NCBI RefSeq assembly: GCF_003259745.1
Contig: NZ_QLMC01000002.1
Location: 186,001 to 250,000 of the forward strand
From: Larkinella arboricola
GTDB lineage: Bacteria > Bacteroidota > Bacteroidia > Cytophagales > Spirosomataceae
Length of the DNA stretch: 64,000 bases
Direction of reading: 5' to 3'
Shown piece after piece: positions 57,092 through 64,000 of this stretch (its first letter is position 1; every line of letters starts with the position of its first letter). Position numbers and translations under genes: made by a program. Under the pieces are notes generated by a model that saw only the letters and a list, made by a program, of their open reading frames with translations, did no database searches and was not told the origin of the DNA.

Positions 57092-59614
57092 TTATTTCCA
57101 CTCTTTGGCCCGTTTCTGGTCGCGCAGGGTGGCAAATTCCACGGTCGGATCTTTCAGTTCGGGGACGTTTACGAAGTGGGTAAACCGTTTGCGCAGTTCC
57201 GGGTTGTCGACCACCTCTTTCCACTCGCACTTGAACGTATCGACCAGTAGTTGCATTTCGCGCTCCAGATCGGCCCCGATGCCCAGCACATCGTCCACCA
57301 CCACGGCTTTCAGGTAGGTCATGCCGCCCTCCATTTTGTTGAGCCAGGTGGCCGTGCGGGTCAGCGGATCGGCGGTTTTGATGTAAAACATCAGGAAGCG
57401 GTCGATGTAGCGAATGCAGGTTTCCTTGTCAACGTCCGACGCCAGCAGTTGGGCGTGTTGCGGTTTGGAGCCGCCGTTGCCGCCCACGTACAGGTTCCAG
57501 CCTTTTTCGGTGGCAATGATGCCAAAATCCTTGCTCTGCGCTTCGGCACACTCGCGGATGCAGCCCGACACGCCCGATTTGAGCTTGTGCGGGGACCGAA
57601 CCCCTTTATAACGGTCTTCCACTTCGATGGCAAACGACACCGAATCCTGCACTCCAAACCGGCACCAGGTGTTGCCTACGCAGCTTTTCACCGTCCGCAA
57701 CGATTTGCCGTAGGCGTGTCCGCTTTCAAAACCGGCGTTAATCAGTTCCTCCCAGATCAGGGGCAGGTCGCCGACGTGTGCGCCGAAGAGGTCGATGCGC
57801 TGACCGCCGGTAATCTTGGTGTACAAACCGTATTTCTTCGCTACCTGACCAATCACAATCAGTTTGTCGGGCGTAATCTCACCCCCCGGAATGCGCGGCA
57901 CCACCGAGTAGGTGCCGCCTTTCTGAATGTTGGCCAGAAACCGGTCGTTGGAATCCTGAATGGTGGCGCGGCCCTGTTCCAGAATGTTTTCGTTCCACAA
58001 ACTCGCCAGCAGTGAGGCTACGGCGGGTTTGCAGACTTCGCAGCCGTCGCCCTGGCCGAATTTGTCCAGCACCTCGTCGAAGGTTTTCAGGTGATTGATT
58101 TTCACCAGATCGAGCAGTTCCTGGCGGGTGTAGTCGAGGTGTTCGCAGAGGACGTTCCGGATGTAGTGGCCCTGCTGTTTCAGCACACCCTGAATCAGGT
58201 CTTTCACCAGGGGGGTACAACCTCCGCAACCCGTACAGGCTTTGGTCGCTTTCTTAAGTGCATCGATGCTCGTGTGGCCGTTTTCGCCGATTTCGTGGCA
58301 AAGCTGCGCTTTGGTAAGGGCTTCACAGGAACAGATCAGCGCGTCGTCGGGCAATCCCATGACGCCCCCAGCGGATGTTGCTTCGCCCCCGCGTGAGCCC
58401 AGAATCAGGTCCTCGGGGTTGGGGGGCAAGACGGTTTTGTTCTTGCAGGTTTGCAGCAGCATGTGGTACTGCTCGGCATCGCCCACCAGAATACCGCCCA
58501 GCAGCGTTTTGCCGTCCGGCGTGATGTTGATGCGTTTATAAATGCCTTTGGCTTTGTTTTCGTAGGTAATCGTTCGCCCGGTTGGCTCGCTGATGAACGG
58601 GTCGCCAAAACTGCCCACGTCGGTGCCGATCAGCTTCAGTTTGGTCGACATATCGTATGGCTTGAATTCCTTTTCTTCACCCATCAGCCGGGCGGCTACC
58701 ACTTCGGCCATGTCGTAACCCGGCGCTACCAGACCGTAAATCATGTGGTGGGCAACCGCACATTCGCCAATGGCAAAAACCGTGGGGTCGGAGGTTTGCA
58801 GGAAATTGTCGACCAGAATACCCCCGCGCGGGTGGGTGTCCAGACCGCTGGCTTTGGCCAGTTCGTCGCGCGGGCGAATCCCGGCGGAAATAATCAGCAT
58901 ATCAACGTCTAAAATACTGCCGTCGGCAAACTGAATGCCCCGGATGGTATCCTCGCCCGTGATCTGCTGTGTATTTTTAGAAAGATGAATCGTCAGGCCC
59001 AGGGATTCGAGCTGACGTTGCAGAACACCGGAACCGGCATCGTCGATTTGCCGGGGCATGAGCCGGGGTGCAAATTCAATGATGTGGGCTTCTTCCAGGC
59101 CGAGGTCGAGCAGGGCTTTGGCCGCTTCCAGACCGAGTAAACCGCCCCCCATGACGGCTCCCTTTCGGGCCCTGCGTGCGTACGATTGAATCAGGTCCAG
59201 GTCTTCGATGGTGCGGTAGACAAACACGCCATCTTTTTCGACCCCGGCCACGGGCGGCACAAACGCACCCGAACCCGTTGCCAGCACCAGATAGTCATAC
59301 GGCACAACCAAACCGTGGTGCGAGCGGACTTCCCGGCGCTCGCGGTCGATGTCAACCACCGGATCGGTCAGGTAAAGCTGAATACCGTTTTCGGCATACC
59401 AGCTTTCGGGCGCCAGTGTCAGTTCGTCGGCTGTTTTATCCGCAAAATACGCGCTCAGATGAACGCGGTCATAGGCAACGCGCGGCTCTTCCCCGAAAAC
59501 CGTCAGACTGAACCGTTGCCCGTTTTTTTGTTTGGCTACCAGCTTTTCGCAGAATTTGTAGCCGACCATGCCATTGCCAATCACAACGACGCGCTGCATG
59601 TTGCCTGTGTTCAT
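57092..59614 (-). CDS. nirB: Assimilatory nitrite reductase large subunit
   Basis: 840 aa, full length. FAD/NADH oxidoreductase module (VVVIGNGMVGYKFCEKL at 9-25, AVMGGGLLGLEAAKAL for NADH, AIGECAVAHH). Bacterioferritin-associated-ferredoxin-like [2Fe-2S] site (CSC 428-430, CTGCGGC 460-466), then the siroheme/[4Fe-4S] half with ligands C645, C651 (SCVGNTWCRFG), C685 and C689 (GCIRECAEA). It reduces nitrite to ammonium in the cytoplasm. First gene of the leftward nitrite operon and divergent from the SUMT gene that makes its siroheme. Confidence 0.96.
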   Translation of the reverse strand: MNTGNMQRVVVIGNGMVGYKFCEKLVAKQKNGQRFSLTVFGEEPRVAYDRVHLSAYFADKTADELTLAPESWYAENGIQLYLTDPVVDIDRERREVRSHHGLVVPYDYLVLATGSGAFVPPVAGVEKDGVFVYRTIEDLDLIQSYARRARKGAVMGGGLLGLEAAKALLDLGLEEAHIIEFAPRLMPRQIDDAGSGVLQRQLESLGLTIHLSKNTQQITGEDTIRGIQFADGSILDVDMLIISAGIRPRDELAKASGLDTHPRGGILVDNFLQTSDPTVFAIGECAVAHHMIYGLVAPGYDMAEVVAARLMGEEKEFKPYDMSTKLKLIGTDVGSFGDPFISEPTGRTITYENKAKGIYKRINITPDGKTLLGGILVGDAEQYHMLLQTCKNKTVLPPNPEDLILGSRGGEATSAGGVMGLPDDALICSCEALTKAQLCHEIGENGHTSIDALKKATKACTGCGGCTPLVKDLIQGVLKQQGHYIRNVLCEHLDYTRQELLDLVKINHLKTFDEVLDKFGQGDGCEVCKPAVASLLASLWNENILEQGRATIQDSNDRFLANIQKGGTYSVVPRIPGGEITPDKLIVIGQVAKKYGLYTKITGGQRIDLFGAHVGDLPLIWEELINAGFESGHAYGKSLRTVKSCVGNTWCRFGVQDSVSFAIEVEDRYKGVRSPHKLKSGVSGCIRECAEAQSKDFGIIATEKGWNLYVGGNGGSKPQHAQLLASDVDKETCIRYIDRFLMFYIKTADPLTRTATWLNKMEGGMTYLKAVVVDDVLGIGADLEREMQLLVDTFKCEWKEVVDNPELRKRFTHFVNVPELKDPTVEFATLRDQKRAKEWK

Positions 59615-59662
59615 AGTTAATAGTGACTATATCAATAAAACAAACCCGTTTATTTATTGTAA

Positions 59663-59699
59663 TATTCTAACAAAATTCCCCAATTAGTATTAGAATACT
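59663..59699. promoter_or_regulatory. Nested inverted repeats at the nirB start site
   Basis: Arms TATTCTAA (59663-59670) and TTAGAATA (59690-59697), 19 bp apart, and inside the right arm a shorter perfect palindrome AGTATT-AG-AATACT (59686-59699). They lie just downstream of the predicted nirB -7 box, where a bound protein would block initiation. Confidence 0.4.
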
Positions 59700-59705
59700 A
59701 TGGTT

Positions 59706-59713
59706 CAAAAGTA
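59706..59713 (-). promoter_or_regulatory. Predicted nirB -7 element
   Basis: Minus-strand TACTTTTG, an exact TAnnTTTG. No good -33 TTG lies at the right distance, as might be expected of an activator-dependent promoter. The leader would be about 85 nt. Confidence 0.4.
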
Positions 59714-59787
59714 AACTGACTTTTTGCTAATTCCTATATTTTTATTCTGAATAACTTAAATTTTAATCTTGTTTTTATTGATATGTC

Positions 59788-59817
59788 TTGTTTTTCAAAA
59801 TTTCGACTCTAAATTTG
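59788..59817 (+). promoter_or_regulatory. Predicted promoter of the SUMT gene
   Basis: TTG (59788-59790), 19 bp, then TAAATTTG (59810-59817), an exact TAnnTTTG; leader about 70 nt to the ATG at 59894. Confidence 0.55.
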
Positions 59818-59893
59818 AAGCAATAATTCCAGAATTAGTAAATAGTAGTAATAGTAGATTTTGACTATAACGGGTAACTAAAACACTATAACC

Positions 59894-60652
59894 ATGCAGC
59901 CAAAGCTTACACTCGTGGGGGCGGGTCCCGGCGACGGCGAATTGATCACCTTGAAAGGGATCAGGGCGCTTCAACAAGCCGATGTTGTGCTGTACGACGA
60001 TCTGGCCAACGACAGCCTGCTGGATTTTGCGCCGGAACACGCGCTGAAAACCTACGTAGGCAAGCGGGCCGGCAAAGCGTCGTTTTCGCAGGAAGAAATC
60101 AATGTTCTGATTGTGCGGCTGGCGCAGGAACACGGCCACGTCGTTCGGCTGAAAGGGGGCGATTCCTACGTATTCGGACGCGGGTACGAAGAATACGAAC
60201 ACGTTCGGCAGTACGGTATTGCGTGCGAAGTCGTGCCGGGCGTTTCCAGTTGCATTGCCGTTCCGGCATCGCAGGGAATTCCGGTCACGGCCCGGGGGGT
60301 GAGCGAAAGTTTCTGGGTCATTACCGGCACTACCCGCCACGGCGAACTGTCCGACGATCTGCGGCTGGCGGTTCAGTCAAAGGCCACGGTGGTTGTGCTG
60401 ATGGGCATGAACAAACTGGCCGAAATCTGCGCCATGTATTGCCAGGCGGGGCGGGGTCATGTGCCGATGGCGGTGGTCCAGAACGGAACCCGGCTCAACG
60501 AGCAGTGCGTTGTGGGTCAGGTCTGGAAAATGCCGCATCTGGTAGCAGAGCAGGGCGTGGGGGCGCCGGCTGTGCTGGTCATCGGCGAAGTCGTCAAATT
60601 GCATCCGTCCTATCTGGCCGAATGCCTGCGAGGCTTGTCGGTGACTGTATAA
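59894..60652 (+). CDS. cobA: Uroporphyrinogen-III C-methyltransferase (SUMT)
   Basis: 252 aa, the single-domain SUMT length. Tetrapyrrole-methylase landmarks: the N-terminal VGAGPGDGELITLKG, the SAM loop VVRLKGGDSYVFGRGYEE, VVPGVSSCIAVPASQGIPVT and VVVLMGMNKLAEI. It methylates uroporphyrinogen III at C2 and C7 to precorrin-2, the first step to siroheme for NirB. No dehydrogenase/chelatase domain (CysG-type) is fused, so precorrin-2 must be oxidised and metallated elsewhere. It is divergent from nirB. Confidence 0.94.
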   Translation: MQPKLTLVGAGPGDGELITLKGIRALQQADVVLYDDLANDSLLDFAPEHALKTYVGKRAGKASFSQEEINVLIVRLAQEHGHVVRLKGGDSYVFGRGYEEYEHVRQYGIACEVVPGVSSCIAVPASQGIPVTARGVSESFWVITGTTRHGELSDDLRLAVQSKATVVVLMGMNKLAEICAMYCQAGRGHVPMAVVQNGTRLNEQCVVGQVWKMPHLVAEQGVGAPAVLVIGEVVKLHPSYLAECLRGLSVTV

Positions 60653-61029
60653 CTAAAAAAGCCGATCCGGTGTGGGGGCACCTTTGGATCGGCTAAACGG
60701 GTTTGTCTATGTAAAACACAAACAGTTCAAAGAAAATGAAAAAACTGACGTAAAGCAAATCTCACTGCTGTTGTCTAGCCGGGAGCCGATCATCGGTTGA
60801 AGCCCTCTATCGCTCCTAAGTCCTGTCTTCACAGGCTGTTGCCTGTCACGCCCTTGTGGTAATGTATCGGTTTTTGTGCTGACCGCGCTTTTCTTTCCGC
60901 GTATGCCATGAACGTTTCCTGCGGGCGGCTGGCTGTGCTATGCCTTCTGCTGACGCTTCTCCCTACGTAAGTCCGGGTGCCGGTTTCGCAACGTCCCCGG
61001 TTAATTTTCGGAAACTAACACGAACCATC
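60653..61029 (+). promoter_or_regulatory. Structured leader of the nitrate transporter gene
   Basis: 377 bp without a normal gene. AGCCGATCC (60660-60668) pairs with GGATCGGCT (60686-60694), and AGCCGATC recurs at 60784-60791 as a competing partner. CCTGT (60822-60826) and GCCTGT (60841-60846) compete for ACAGG(C) (60831-60836), giving two mutually exclusive hairpins. A 20-aa Leu-rich mini-ORF follows. No match to a riboswitch class I can name; a regulated leader is a hypothesis. Confidence 0.4.
60908..60970 (+). CDS. Leu-rich 20-aa mini-ORF in the nitrate transporter leader
   Basis: Encodes MNVSCGRLAVLCLLLTLLPT and stops. It has the look of a bare signal peptide: basic residue, hydrophobic core, small residues. 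It could be a leader peptide, a truncated remnant of a secreted protein gene, or chance. It lies 59 bp before the transporter ATG. Confidence 0.3.
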   Translation: MNVSCGRLAVLCLLLTLLPT

Positions 61030-62331
61030 ATGAATTCACGCGTCAATAAACCGCTGGAAACCCTGCCTATATTCCGTTTTAGCGGTATTCAAATGCGGAC
61101 GTTTCACATCACCTGGCTGACGTTCTTTGTCTGCTTTTTTGGCTGGTTTGGACTGGCTCCGCTGATGCCCGTCATCCGCGCCGACCTTGGGCTGACCAAA
61201 CCCCAGGTGGGCAATACGATCATTGCCGCCGTGTCGGCCACCATTTTTGCCCGGCTGATCGTCGGCAAATTGTGCGATACCTGGGGGCCGCGCAACACCT
61301 ACACGGCTTTGCTGGTGCTGGGGGCATTTCCGGTCATGCTGGTTGGTCTGGCGCACGATTACACCACCTTCCTGCTGTTCCGGCTGGCGATTGGCGTCAT
61401 CGGGGCGTCGTTTGTCATCACGCAGTTTCACACGTCGATGATGTTTGCGCCGAAAATCAAAGGAACGGCCAACGCCGTCGCGGGTGGCTGGGGAAACCTC
61501 GGCGGAGGCATTACGCAACTGGCGATGCCCCTGATTATGGCAACGATTGTCGGCTTTGGCTACACCAAACCGGAAGCCTGGCGACTGGCGATGGTTGTGC
61601 CGGGTGTGCTAATGCTCTTGATGGCGTATATCTATTACCGGTTTACGAGCGATACGCCCAACGGCAACTACCAACAGATTCAACGAACGACCGTGAAAGG
61701 CGAGCGAGTGAGCTTCTGGAAAGCCTGCGCCGACATTCGCGTGTGGGCGCTGGCGCTGGCCTACGGTTGCTGCTTCGGCATGGAAATTACCTTCGACGGG
61801 GTGGCGTCGCTCTACTTCTTCGACAACTTTCAAATGGACGAAACCGAAGCGGGTTTCTGGGCCATGCTGTTTGGCTTCATGAACATTTTTGCCCGGGCGC
61901 TGGGCGGTATGGTGGCCGATAAAGTGGGTGTCAGCTACGGGATGCGCGGCAAAGGCGTTCTGCTGGCGAGTATGCTGCTGCTGGAGGGGCTTGGCATCAT
62001 GCTCTTTGCGAATGCCGGAAGCCTGCCGCTGGCGATTGTGTCCATGATCACCTTTGCGCTGTTTCTGAAAATGGCCAACGGCAGTACCTACGCCATCGTG
62101 CCCTTTGTCAACCCCAAAGCCGTGGGCGTCATTTCGGGCGTCGTGGGGGCGGGTGGCAACATCGGCGGGATGCTGATGGGCTTTCTCTTCAAATCGCAAT
62201 CGATCAGCTACGGTGAGGCATTTCTGTCCATCGGCGGCCTTGTCACCATTGCCGGGTTACTGCTGTTCCTGGTCAATTTCGGCAACGCTACTGTCGCTCA
62301 ACCCGTCGAAGCCGAATTGCAAACGGCATAA
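61030..62331 (+). CDS. NarK/NasA-type nitrate/nitrite MFS transporter
   Basis: 433 aa from ATG at 61030; the open frame runs 90 bp further up but that part is shared with the leader. Twelve transmembrane helices. Both nitrate-signature glycine-rich stretches of the NNP family are present: AGGWGNLGGGITQLAMP (helix 5) and VGVISGVVGAGGNIGG (helix 11), with the nitrate-binding arginine regions FLLFRLAIGVIGASFV and substrate-lining NGSTYAIVPFVNP. It brings nitrate into the cytoplasm for the reductase downstream. Confidence 0.94.
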   Translation: MNSRVNKPLETLPIFRFSGIQMRTFHITWLTFFVCFFGWFGLAPLMPVIRADLGLTKPQVGNTIIAAVSATIFARLIVGKLCDTWGPRNTYTALLVLGAFPVMLVGLAHDYTTFLLFRLAIGVIGASFVITQFHTSMMFAPKIKGTANAVAGGWGNLGGGITQLAMPLIMATIVGFGYTKPEAWRLAMVVPGVLMLLMAYIYYRFTSDTPNGNYQQIQRTTVKGERVSFWKACADIRVWALALAYGCCFGMEITFDGVASLYFFDNFQMDETEAGFWAMLFGFMNIFARALGGMVADKVGVSYGMRGKGVLLASMLLLEGLGIMLFANAGSLPLAIVSMITFALFLKMANGSTYAIVPFVNPKAVGVISGVVGAGGNIGGMLMGFLFKSQSISYGEAFLSIGGLVTIAGLLLFLVNFGNATVAQPVEAELQTA

Positions 62332-62332
62332 G

Positions 62333-62416
62333 GAATTAAGAATGAAGAATGAAGAGTTGGCTCCGCCAGTCTACAAAGTAGTTGCGAAGTAACTCTTCAC
62401 TCATAACTCATCACTA
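62333..62416. repeat. Palindromic heptad-repeat element, copy 5 (imperfect)
   Basis: Heptads GGAATT, AAGAATG, AAGAATG, AAGAGTT, then a 30-nt centre starting GGCT, and returning ACTCTTC, ACTCATA, ACTCATC. The uninterrupted stem is 9 bp (62350-62358 with 62391-62399), with mismatches outside. It begins 1 bp after the transporter stop and ends 3 bp before the nitrate reductase ATG, inside an operon. Confidence 0.75.
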
Positions 62417-62418
62417 AA

Positions 62419-64000
62419 ATGGTGGTTCATCAAACGACTTGTTGCTATTGTGGAGTGGGCTGCGGCATCGTGGTCAGACAGGAGCCGAATGGCCGCCTGA
62501 CGGTGGAGGGCGACAAAGAACATCCGTCCAATCGCGGGATGCTGTGCTCCAAGGGGATGAATCTGCACTATACGGTGATGGATCAGTCGGACCGACTGCT
62601 GTATCCGCAGATGCGGTTGGGGCGATCAATGCCGCTGCAACGGGTAAGCTGGGATGCCGCGCTGGAACGAACCGCTGCGGTTTTTAAAACATTTATTCAG
62701 AAATACGGCCCCGATTCGGTGGCGTTTTACGTGTCGGGCCAGTGCCTGACGGAAGAATATTATCTGGTCAACAAGCTCATCAAAGGGTTTATTGGCTCCA
62801 ACAACATCGACACGAATTCCCGGCTTTGCATGAGTTCGGCGGTGGTTGGCTACAAGCTTTCGCTGGGGGAGGATTCGGTGCCGGTCTGTTACGACGACAT
62901 CGAGGAAGCCGACGTATTTTACGTGCAGGGGGCCAATCCGGCCTGGTGCCATCCCATTCTCTGGCGACGCATCGAAGCGCACAAAACCGCCAATCCGCAC
63001 GTCAAAATCATCTGCGTTGACCCCCGCCGAACCGATACCGCCCGCTCGTCGGACCTGCACCTGCCCATTCGCCCCGGCACCGACATTGTGCTTAACAACG
63101 CCATTGGCCGGTTGCTGATCGAAAACGGCTTTGTCCATTCCGATTTTATTCTGGACCATACGGACGGTTTTGCGGCCTACCGCGAGCAGGTGATGCAGCG
63201 GACGGTGGACGAAGCGGCTGATCTCTGCGGTATTGATGCCGAAGCCATTCAGCAGGCGGCTGCGTGGATTGGGCGCTCCAACGGTTTTCTGTCGCTCTGG
63301 ACAATGGGCCTGAACCAGTCGGTGGTGGGTGTTAACAAGAATCTGTCACTCATTAATTTACACCTGATTACGGGCAAGATTGGCAAACCCGGTAACGGCC
63401 CGTTTTCGCTGACGGGCCAGCCCAACGCAATGGGAGGCCGGGAAGTGGGCGGTCTGGCCAATAGCCTGCCTGCCCACCGGGAGGTGACCAATGCCGCCCA
63501 CCGCGCCGAAGTCGAAGCGTTCTGGCAGGGGCCGGTCAATATCGCTCCCAAACCGGGGCTGACGGCTACGGAAATGTTCGATGCGCTGGCAAATGATCAA
63601 TCGGGCGACGCTTCGCTGAAAGCCATCTGGATCATTAACACGAATCCGATGGTGAGTATGCCGGATGCGAATGCCGTTGAAAAAGCCCTGAAAACCGCCC
63701 GGTTTGTGGTGGTGCAGGATGTTTCGAACCGGGCCGATACCGTGTCTTTTGCCGATGTGGTGCTGCCCGCAGCCGCCTGGCTCGAAAAAGAAGGCACCAT
63801 GACCAACGCTGAACGCCGGATTTCCTATTTGCCCAAAATCCTCGACGCACCCGGCGAAGCCTTACCGGATGCCGAAATCATCTGGCGGTTTGCGCAGAAA
63901 ATGGGCTTTGGCGAATCGTTCAACTACGCCAATGCTTCCGACGTATATCAGGAATATACGCGCCTGACTGCCGGTACGAACGTGGACGTTACCGGCGTCA
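62419..64000 (+). CDS. nasA: Assimilatory nitrate reductase catalytic subunit (3' end cut by window edge)
   Basis: 527 codons visible. The first residues carry the [4Fe-4S] ligands C8-x2-C11-x3-C15 and C43 (TCCYCGVGC, MLCSKG). The molybdenum cysteine is C137 in NSRLCMSSAVVGYK. Further molybdopterin-binding stretches include GANPAWCHPI, DPRRTDTARS, TGKIGKPGNGPFSLTGQPNA and NTNPMVSMP. This is the Nas/NarB-type molybdopterin oxidoreductase that reduces nitrate to nitrite in the cytoplasm. No Tat signal is present, agreeing with an assimilatory role. It follows the transporter across a heptad-repeat element. Confidence 0.94.
   Translation, partial: MVVHQTTCCYCGVGCGIVVRQEPNGRLTVEGDKEHPSNRGMLCSKGMNLHYTVMDQSDRLLYPQMRLGRSMPLQRVSWDAALERTAAVFKTFIQKYGPDSVAFYVSGQCLTEEYYLVNKLIKGFIGSNNIDTNSRLCMSSAVVGYKLSLGEDSVPVCYDDIEEADVFYVQGANPAWCHPILWRRIEAHKTANPHVKIICVDPRRTDTARSSDLHLPIRPGTDIVLNNAIGRLLIENGFVHSDFILDHTDGFAAYREQVMQRTVDEAADLCGIDAEAIQQAAAWIGRSNGFLSLWTMGLNQSVVGVNKNLSLINLHLITGKIGKPGNGPFSLTGQPNAMGGREVGGLANSLPAHREVTNAAHRAEVEAFWQGPVNIAPKPGLTATEMFDALANDQSGDASLKAIWIINTNPMVSMPDANAVEKALKTARFVVVQDVSNRADTVSFADVVLPAAAWLEKEGTMTNAERRISYLPKILDAPGEALPDAEIIWRFAQKMGFGESFNYANASDVYQEYTRLTAGTNVDVTGV

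Noticed and set aside
60653-61029. Cobalamin riboswitch or tRNA in the leader
   Set aside because: No B12-box-like sequence and no cloverleaf or T-loop (GTTCRANNC) could be placed.

Overview
The window reads as chromosomal DNA of an aerobic, GC-moderate Bacteroidota of the order Cytophagales (Spirosoma/Larkinella-like). The inference rests on SusC/SusD and carboxypeptidase-regulatory-domain TonB receptors, DUF4494 and HYC_CC_PP family proteins, LytS/LytTR pairs, scarcity of Shine-Dalgarno sites, and promoters of the Bacteroidota form TTG-N19..21-TAnnTTTG. No rRNA, tRNA, CRISPR array, phage or intact insertion sequence was seen. Genus cannot be fixed from the sequence alone.

Layout. 1-12.6 kb is housekeeping: a Tex protein cut by the left edge, a NudK-like Nudix hydrolase divergent from a DeoR regulator, a membrane-anchored metallo-beta-lactamase-fold hydrolase, two L,D-transpeptidase-type proteins of different families ending tail to tail, a beta-helix protein, an EcsC-family protein, SlyD and a fasciclin protein. 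12.6-19.7 kb is a sialic acid utilisation locus. A GntR/FCD regulator, sialidase, AGE-family epimerase and sugar MFS porter run leftward; sialate lyase and a NanM-type mutarotase run rightward and end in the wreck of a second MFS porter. Together these would release Neu5Ac, equilibrate its anomers, cleave it to ManNAc plus pyruvate and epimerise ManNAc to GlcNAc without phosphorylation.

19.7-31.2 kb is mixed: a Gfo/Idh/MocA oxidoreductase, an SDR, a Mut7-C ribonuclease-fold protein, an orphan LytS-type kinase, an unusual predicted CE-clan (Ulp1/YopJ-like) cysteine peptidase, a PAS histidine kinase, an SMP-30-like lipoprotein, a TlpA-like thioredoxin and kynureninase. 31.3-37.1 kb is a leftward heavy-metal (probably copper) locus: HYC_CC_PP protein, TonB receptor, HMA-AraC fusion regulator, Csp-like Cys-rich four-helix protein, Met-rich outer-membrane protein and a secreted HMA protein. 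A pair of 14-bp direct repeats spaced 20 bp abuts its leading promoter and may be the regulator's site. 37.2-46.3 kb holds a SusC/SusD pair divergent from a giant FG-GAP/ASPIC lipoprotein.

46.3-54.1 kb carries a DUF2807 protein with a LytS/LytTR pair, a NatAB-like ABC exporter and a dicarboxylate/amino-acid symporter. 54.5-64 kb is nitrate/nitrite assimilation: a NarX-like sensor kinase with a P-box-like motif plus LuxR-type regulator, NirD, NirB, SUMT (siroheme supply), a NarK/NasA-type nitrate transporter behind a structured leader, and a molybdopterin nitrate reductase cut by the right edge.

The most unusual signals are the CE-clan peptidase candidate, a dispersed family of palindromic heptad-repeat elements that sit directly after stop codons (five copies), and the candidate operators in the sialic acid, metal and nitrite regions.
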